Positions 7,638-11,208 of a stretch of 11,208 nt of DNA are shown piece by piece. This stretch comes from an uncultured Thalassolituus sp. Lineage in GTDB: Bacteria; Pseudomonadota; Gammaproteobacteria; Pseudomonadales; Oceanobacteraceae. A program made the position numbers and the translations under genes. Below the pieces are notes generated by a model. That model ran no database searches. It was not told where the DNA came from and was given only the letters and a program-made list of their open reading frames with translations. The stretch is from the NCBI GenBank assembly GCA_913054055.1, contig CAJXIT010000086.1, forward strand, positions 1 to 11,208, given 5' to 3'. The number at the start of each line of letters is the position of its first letter. Position 1 is the stretch's first letter.

Positions 7638-7643
7638 CTCCTC
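7638..7643 (-). promoter_or_regulatory. Strong ribosome-binding site that favours a TTG start for the PilZ-like gene
   Basis: The minus strand reads GAGGAG, then six bases, then TTG at 7629-7631. This is much closer to the anti-Shine-Dalgarno complement than anything ahead of the downstream ATG (7599-7601), so the TTG is the likelier initiation codon. The perfect palindrome CATATGCATATG (7643-7654) abuts it upstream. Confidence 0.6.
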
Positions 7644-7762
7644 ATATGCATATGCGGTTGTCTAGTGCGTGATGCACTCATCCTTAAGTGACTCATACTG
7701 AAATACTAATAAGATTTACCGAAACCCGCCAATAAAAGCCGAGTTTAATTTAGAAAAAGTCC

Positions 7763-8812
7763 TTAATTTGGCGAGATTGGATGCACAACGGGGGTTTTTG
7801 AGGCCTCACCTGCAATTTCTCTCACTAATTTAGGCACTAAGAATCCTGGTAAATGTTTTAGTATTTCTGTGACTAGCGACTGAGCCGTTTCTTCATTTAC
7901 ATCAAAATGATGTGCCCCGACAACAGGGTCAAGTAAATGAAGGTAGTAGGGTATCACATGGCAGGTAAATAAGCGCTCACTTAGAGCAATTAAACTACCC
8001 GAATTATCATTGACGCCTTTCAATAAAACACTTTGATTGAATATATGAATGCCAGCGGAATGTAGACGCTGTAAAGCATTGGCCACATGCTCGTCAATTT
8101 CATTGGCATGATTTGCGTGAATCACAGTCACAATGGTCAATGAGCTGTTTGCCAGTCGATTCACTAGTGCTTGAGAGATGCGATCAGGAATCACAATGGG
8201 TAAGCGAGTATGAATTCTTAACCTTGAAATATGCGGGATATTTTCAATGGCTGAAATCAGTGCGAACAATCGCTGATCATTATTGGTGAGAGGATCGCCG
8301 CCGCTTAAGATTACTTCGTTAATGTCGGGTCTTGAGCGGATGTAATCTAAAGCGTGATCCCATTCTTCTGTGTTTAAGCGGTTATCGGCGTAAGGGAAAT
8401 GCCTGCGAAAACAGTAGCGGCAATTCACTGCACAGGTGCCGTTGGTGATTAATAAAACACGGCCATTGTACTTGTGGATGATGCCAGCGTGGGTGTTTGT
8501 GGTGTTTTCTGCCAGTGGGTCAAGCGAGAACCCCTTTGGTGGTCGTTCAGTTTCCTCTGCTAAGGGCAATACTTGGCGAAGAAGAGGGTCGTGAATATTG
8601 CCCTTTTCCATGCGCTGTACAAACGCCATGGGCACTCGAATAGCAAACTCATTAGCGCCGGCTAAAGCTCCTTCTAGGTACGACTGAGGGATATTAAGCT
8701 CGCGTAATAGGTCTGGGGCCGAGGTAATGGCATTCGAAAGTTGTGCCTGCCAGCTTTCGGTCTCATGGACTTGAGCAGCAATGATGGTGGTTTGACGGCT
8801 ATTTTCTGGCAT
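7763..8812 (-). CDS. epmB: EF-P (R)-beta-lysine synthesis enzyme EpmB, a lysine 2,3-aminomutase homologue
   Basis: EpmB (YjeK) is a radical-SAM, PLP-dependent enzyme that converts L-alpha-lysine to (R)-beta-lysine, the substrate EpmA attaches to EF-P. The 349-residue length is close to the E. coli enzyme. The radical-SAM cysteine motif is C127xxxC131xxC134 within CAVNCRYCFRRHFPY, which is nearly identical to E. coli EpmB. SGGDPL (170-175) is the glycine-rich SAM-binding motif. Lys328 in LVPKLVREI is the expected PLP Schiff-base lysine. HTRLPIVIP (201-209) and HANHANEID (232-240) also match the family. The ATG at 8810-8812 is preceded by CAGGCG. The gene is divergent from efp with 115 bases between start codons. 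It is shorter than clostridial lysine 2,3-aminomutases, and the efp/epmA context makes a lysine-catabolism role unlikely. Confidence 0.95.
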   Translation of the reverse strand: MPENSRQTTIIAAQVHETESWQAQLSNAITSAPDLLRELNIPQSYLEGALAGANEFAIRVPMAFVQRMEKGNIHDPLLRQVLPLAEETERPPKGFSLDPLAENTTNTHAGIIHKYNGRVLLITNGTCAVNCRYCFRRHFPYADNRLNTEEWDHALDYIRSRPDINEVILSGGDPLTNNDQRLFALISAIENIPHISRLRIHTRLPIVIPDRISQALVNRLANSSLTIVTVIHANHANEIDEHVANALQRLHSAGIHIFNQSVLLKGVNDNSGSLIALSERLFTCHVIPYYLHLLDPVVGAHHFDVNEETAQSLVTEILKHLPGFLVPKLVREIAGEASKTPVVHPISPN

Positions 8813-8859
8813 TCGCCTGATGTGATCCTGTAAATATTAAGCTGCAGAGGCTTTGCGCC

Positions 8860-8888
8860 TGCATACTCTTTGAAAATTAAGGTATCAT
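8860..8888 (+). promoter_or_regulatory. Candidate efp promoter
   Basis: TATCAT (8883-8888) matches the -10 consensus at five of six positions; the hexamer 17 bases upstream, TGCATA, is a weak -35. The sequence GTATCATAC is nearly self-complementary, so a -10-like TATGAT also exists on the minus strand facing epmB. Confidence 0.3.
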
Positions 8889-8927
8889 ACGCGCTTAATT
8901 TCGAGTCAATCTAAGTCGGTGTTTGTC

Positions 8928-9500
8928 ATGGCGAGCTATTCTACCAGCGAATTTAAATCAGGCCTAAAAGTAATGTTAGATGGTGATCCATGTGCCATTC
9001 TAGAAAACGAATACGTTAAGCCAGGTAAGGGCCAAGCATTTGGTCGTGTAAAACTGCGTAACCTGAAAACAGGCCGCGTTTGGGAGCGTACCTTCAAAGC
9101 CGGTGAAAAACTGGATGGTGCGGATGTGATGGATTACGACATGGAATACTTGTATTTCGATGGCGAGTTTTATTATTTCATGGCCACAGACGGTTCGTTT
9201 GAGCAATATCCTGCTACCCCTGAAGCCGTGGGTGATACTAAGAGCTGGTTAAAAGAGCAAGATAAGTACGAAGTGACCCTTTATAACGGTGCCCCAATCA
9301 TCGTGACGCCACCTAACTTCGTAGAGCTAGAAGTCACTGAAACCGACCCCGGCCTAAAAGGTGATACGGCGCAAGGTGGTTCAAAGCCAGCCACCCTAAG
9401 CACAGGTGCTATGGTGCGCGTGCCTTTGTTCATTGAAATCGGTGAAGTATTGCGTATTGATACACGTACAGGCGAATACGTGTCTCGTGCAAAAGGCTAA
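8928..9500 (+). CDS. efp: Translation elongation factor P
   Basis: EF-P binds between the ribosomal P and E sites and stimulates peptide-bond formation at polyproline stretches. The 190-residue protein starts at the ATG at 8928, giving MASYSTSEFKSGLKVMLDG, which aligns with E. coli EF-P from residue 1; an in-frame GTG nine bases upstream would only add three residues. Three beta-barrel domains are expected: N-terminal KOW-like (about 1-64), a central OB domain (about 65-127) and a C-terminal OB domain (about 128-190). Lys34 in the tip loop KPGKGQAF is present and is the beta-lysylation site. The C-terminal signature TPPNFVELEV, DPGLKGDTA and RTGEYVSR is intact. The lysine fits the EpmA/EpmB pathway encoded on either side, not the arginine-rhamnosylation (EarP) system of Pseudomonas. 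A terminator at 9563-9588 ends the transcript. Confidence 0.98.
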   Translation: MASYSTSEFKSGLKVMLDGDPCAILENEYVKPGKGQAFGRVKLRNLKTGRVWERTFKAGEKLDGADVMDYDMEYLYFDGEFYYFMATDGSFEQYPATPEAVGDTKSWLKEQDKYEVTLYNGAPIIVTPPNFVELEVTETDPGLKGDTAQGGSKPATLSTGAMVRVPLFIEIGEVLRIDTRTGEYVSRAKG

Positions 9501-9562
9501 TAAAAGTGGGTACCTAGTGTAAGCACGATTCATGTGGTTATTATGCTAGGTTAGCCAAAATG

Positions 9563-9588
9563 AAAAACTCACTTCGGTGAGTTTTTTT
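9563..9588 (+). terminator. Intrinsic terminator of efp
   Basis: A ten-base stem AAAAACTCAC / GTGAGTTTTT (9563-9572 with 9577-9586) closes on a TTCG tetraloop, an especially stable hairpin cap, and runs into a seven-T tract (9582-9588). It lies about 60 bases after the efp stop and separates efp from epmA. Confidence 0.93.
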
Positions 9589-9626
9589 ATGATTAAATTT
9601 AAGCGAAAGATCATTTGGGAATCATT

Positions 9627-10556
9627 ATGTCTTGGCAACCCTCCATTGAGGCCCTTGCATCCCGTGCGCAACTTAATGGCTATATTCGTGATTTTTTTAA
9701 GATGCGCCAAGTGATGGAAGTTGAAACCCCCATTTTATCCCGTGCTTGTGTGTCTGATGCCAGTTTGCAAGCGCTTAACACTAACTGCTGCAATGATACG
9801 TCTTATTTACAAACTTCCCCTGAATACCCAATGAAGCGATTATTGGCTGCTGGTTCAGGTGACATTTTTCAAATTTGTAAAACGTTTCGTGATGGGGAAT
9901 TAGGTGCTCGCCATAATCCTGAATTCACCATGTTAGAATATTATCGACAGGGCTTCGATTTAAAAACCTTAATGGATGAAGTGGCTCAATTGGTGGGGGA
10001 TTATTTGCAGATTCAACATCGTCGAGACTTTACTTATCAGCAAGCGCTAAAAACATACGGCGGCCTGGATGCTTTCACCATATCGGATGACGATTTACGA
10101 GCACGGGTCACAGAATTTGTGGGTTCTGATTTAGTGCTTAAGCGAGATGAATGCTTGGATATTATCATGAGCCATGTGGTAGAACCTAACTTGCCTAAAG
10201 ATTGCTTAGTCTTTATTTATCATTATCCGGCCAGCCAAGCGGCGTTAGCAAAAACCAGCCGGGATGATCAGGGTAATGACATTGCCAAGCGCTTTGAGCT
10301 GTATGTGAAGGGTTTGGAGTTAGCCAATGGTTATCATGAATTAACGGATATTCATGAACAAGCGACCCGTTTTGATTTGGAACAAGAAAAATCAGATATT
10401 GAGGGCCTACCTCAAGACCAAAATTTTTTAAACGCACTTGAAGCGGGTTTGCCTGAATGCTCGGGCGTGGCCATTGGTTTAGATCGGATTCTCATGTTGA
10501 AACTGAAGGCAGAAAGCATATCCAAGGTACTGGCATTTGATATGAGCCGCGCTTAA
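9627..10556 (+). CDS. epmA: EF-P lysine ligase EpmA (PoxA/GenX), a lysyl-tRNA synthetase paralogue
   Basis: EpmA activates (R)-beta-lysine with ATP and ligates it to the epsilon-amino group of EF-P Lys34. The 309-residue protein consists only of the class II synthetase catalytic core and lacks the N-terminal anticodon-binding OB domain of LysS. It aligns closely with E. coli EpmA: MEVETPILS in motif 1 (30-38), TSPEYPMKRLLAAG (63-76), motif 2 with FRDGE and RHNPEFTMLEYY (87-106), YHYPASQAAL (198-207), GLELANGYHELTD (229-241) and motif 3 SGVAIGLDRILML (279-291). The ATG at 9627 follows GGGAA at good spacing; an in-frame TTG at 9615 is a weaker alternative. It is set apart from efp by a terminator, so it should have its own promoter in the short gap; I could not place one with confidence. 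Its stop overlaps the stop of the convergent transporter gene. Confidence 0.95.
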   Translation: MSWQPSIEALASRAQLNGYIRDFFKMRQVMEVETPILSRACVSDASLQALNTNCCNDTSYLQTSPEYPMKRLLAAGSGDIFQICKTFRDGELGARHNPEFTMLEYYRQGFDLKTLMDEVAQLVGDYLQIQHRRDFTYQQALKTYGGLDAFTISDDDLRARVTEFVGSDLVLKRDECLDIIMSHVVEPNLPKDCLVFIYHYPASQAALAKTSRDDQGNDIAKRFELYVKGLELANGYHELTDIHEQATRFDLEQEKSDIEGLPQDQNFLNALEAGLPECSGVAIGLDRILMLKLKAESISKVLAFDMSRA

Positions 10557-11208
10557 AGTGCTTGACCCTTTTCAATTTTGGAGGGTCTATAAATTAAAAA
10601 TAAAATAACCGCTGTTATAAACGTTACAGCCTCAGCGGCTGGCAAGGCCCAAAGAAAATTCATTTCTTGCACCCAAAAATAAAAGAGTCCTAAAAATCCG
10701 CAGGGTAAAATTAAGCTTCTTAATAGTGCAATGCTGGCGGATTGCCTGGCTTTGTGTATGCCAGTGAAATACGCTGAAATCACAATGGTAAAGCCGTTAA
10801 ATAAAAAAACAGGCCAGAGTATGGCAACATAGGCCGTGGCTAGATTCGCTGCCTCGCTGTTATTGTCCTCTAAAAATAAATCAATCATGCCCTGGGTATA
10901 GCCCAGTAATAGAGAGATACACAAAATACTGATCATAATGCACGCAAAAATAGACAGTAAAAAATACTGTCTGATGCGTATGAAGTTTGTGGCTCCAAAA
11001 TTTTGACTAATAAAAATCTGGCTGGCTTCAGACACAGAGATGATAATCATAACCCCCATCATTAATAAATAATTTATGATGGTGATGGCAGCCACGCCAT
11101 TTTCACCATAGTAGCTAATGAGCAACCAGTTTAAAATAAACGCTACAATGCTTGCGCTGGTTTCATTAATAAACTCAGACAAACCGTTGTAGCTGCTCGT
11201 TAATACTT
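10553..11208 (-). CDS. MATE-family multidrug/cation efflux transporter, C-terminal part (cut by window edge)
   Basis: About 217 residues are visible and the frame is open to base 11208, so the start lies outside the window; an in-frame TTG at 11180-11182 is internal, since matching sequence (TSSYNG) continues upstream of it. The visible part has about six hydrophobic helices, consistent with the second half of a twelve-helix MATE transporter. The segment GLSEFINETSASIVAFILN resembles the start of the seventh helix in MepA-like members, and QIFISQNFGA resembles the conserved Gln/Asn-Gly region of the family, followed by helices around YFTGIHKARQS. MATE proteins export drugs or cationic metabolites in exchange for Na+ or H+ across the inner membrane; the substrate cannot be predicted here. 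The stop codon lies within the last four bases of epmA, in a shared TTAA. Confidence 0.85.
   Translation of the reverse strand, partial: VLTSSYNGLSEFINETSASIVAFILNWLLISYYGENGVAAITIINYLLMMGVMIIISVSEASQIFISQNFGATNFIRIRQYFLLSIFACIMISILCISLLLGYTQGMIDLFLEDNNSEAANLATAYVAILWPVFLFNGFTIVISAYFTGIHKARQSASIALLRSLILPCGFLGLFYFWVQEMNFLWALPAAEAVTFITAVILFLIYRPSKIEKGQAL

Noticed and set aside
7664..7678. Small hairpin AGTGC-GTGAT-GCACT upstream of the PilZ-like gene
   Set aside because: A five-base stem without a T tract is expected by chance and does not act as a terminator for epmB.
7763..8812. Reading this gene as a catabolic lysine 2,3-aminomutase
   Set aside because: Length, near identity of the CAVNCRYCFRRHFPY region to E. 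coli EpmB, and the efp/epmA neighbours favour EpmB.
9512..9551. Inverted repeat ACCTAG ... CTAGGT after efp
   Set aside because: The arms are only six bases with a loop of nearly 30, and the true terminator is just downstream; likely chance.
9627..10556. Reading this gene as a truncated lysyl-tRNA synthetase
   Set aside because: The absence of the anticodon-binding domain is normal for EpmA and the sequence follows EpmA throughout, so this is not a broken lysS.

Overview
The window looks like a chromosomal segment of a marine-type gammaproteobacterium, of the Oceanospirillales/Pseudomonadales kind. This rests on three things: protein resemblance (a Pseudomonas-length SerB and FimX, and an EF-P carrying the modifiable lysine), preserved gene order, and a moderate GC content judged by eye rather than computed. 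From memory, the order PilZ-like gene, fimX, serB, YtjB-like gene matches the Pseudomonas aeruginosa fimX/serB neighbourhood. I see no mobile elements, CRISPR arrays, rRNA or tRNA, and most of the window is core-genome material.

Layout from left to right. (1) 1-320, minus: the N-terminal part of a periplasmic ferric-iron-type ABC substrate-binding protein, running off the left edge. A Fur-box-like sequence overlaps its likely -10. (2) 442-1818, minus: a two-helix inner-membrane protein of the AhpA/YtjB (Smp) type, extended by a C-terminal class III cyclase-like domain that lacks its metal-binding residues. (3) 2100-2267, plus: an unrecognised 55-residue protein just upstream of serB. (4) 2319-3536, plus: serB, phosphoserine phosphatase. 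A symmetric terminator separates it from the convergent fimX. (5) 3617-5695, minus: fimX, REC-PAS-GGDEF-EAL with degenerate signature residues throughout. (6) 5829-7631, minus: a 600-residue protein with a divergent PilZ-like domain near its C terminus. (7) 7763-8812, minus: epmB. (8) 8928-9500, plus: efp, followed by a strong terminator. (9) 9627-10556, plus: epmA. (10) 10553-11208, minus: the C-terminal half of a MATE-family transporter, running off the right edge and overlapping the epmA stop codon.

Two functional groups stand out. EpmB, EF-P and EpmA form a contiguous EF-P beta-lysylation module: EpmB makes (R)-beta-lysine and EpmA attaches it to Lys34 of EF-P, which lets EF-P rescue ribosomes stalled on polyproline. 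FimX and the PilZ-like protein probably belong to cyclic-di-GMP control of type IV pili and twitching, with FimX acting as a receptor rather than an enzyme. SerB completes serine synthesis. The remaining genes are an iron-uptake component, a drug/cation exporter, a membrane pseudo-cyclase and a small unknown protein.

The largest gap between genes is about 280 bases (1819-2099). I found no clearly new multi-gene system. The least explained items are the pseudo-cyclase fusion, the 55-residue protein ahead of serB, and the large N-terminal region of the PilZ-like protein.
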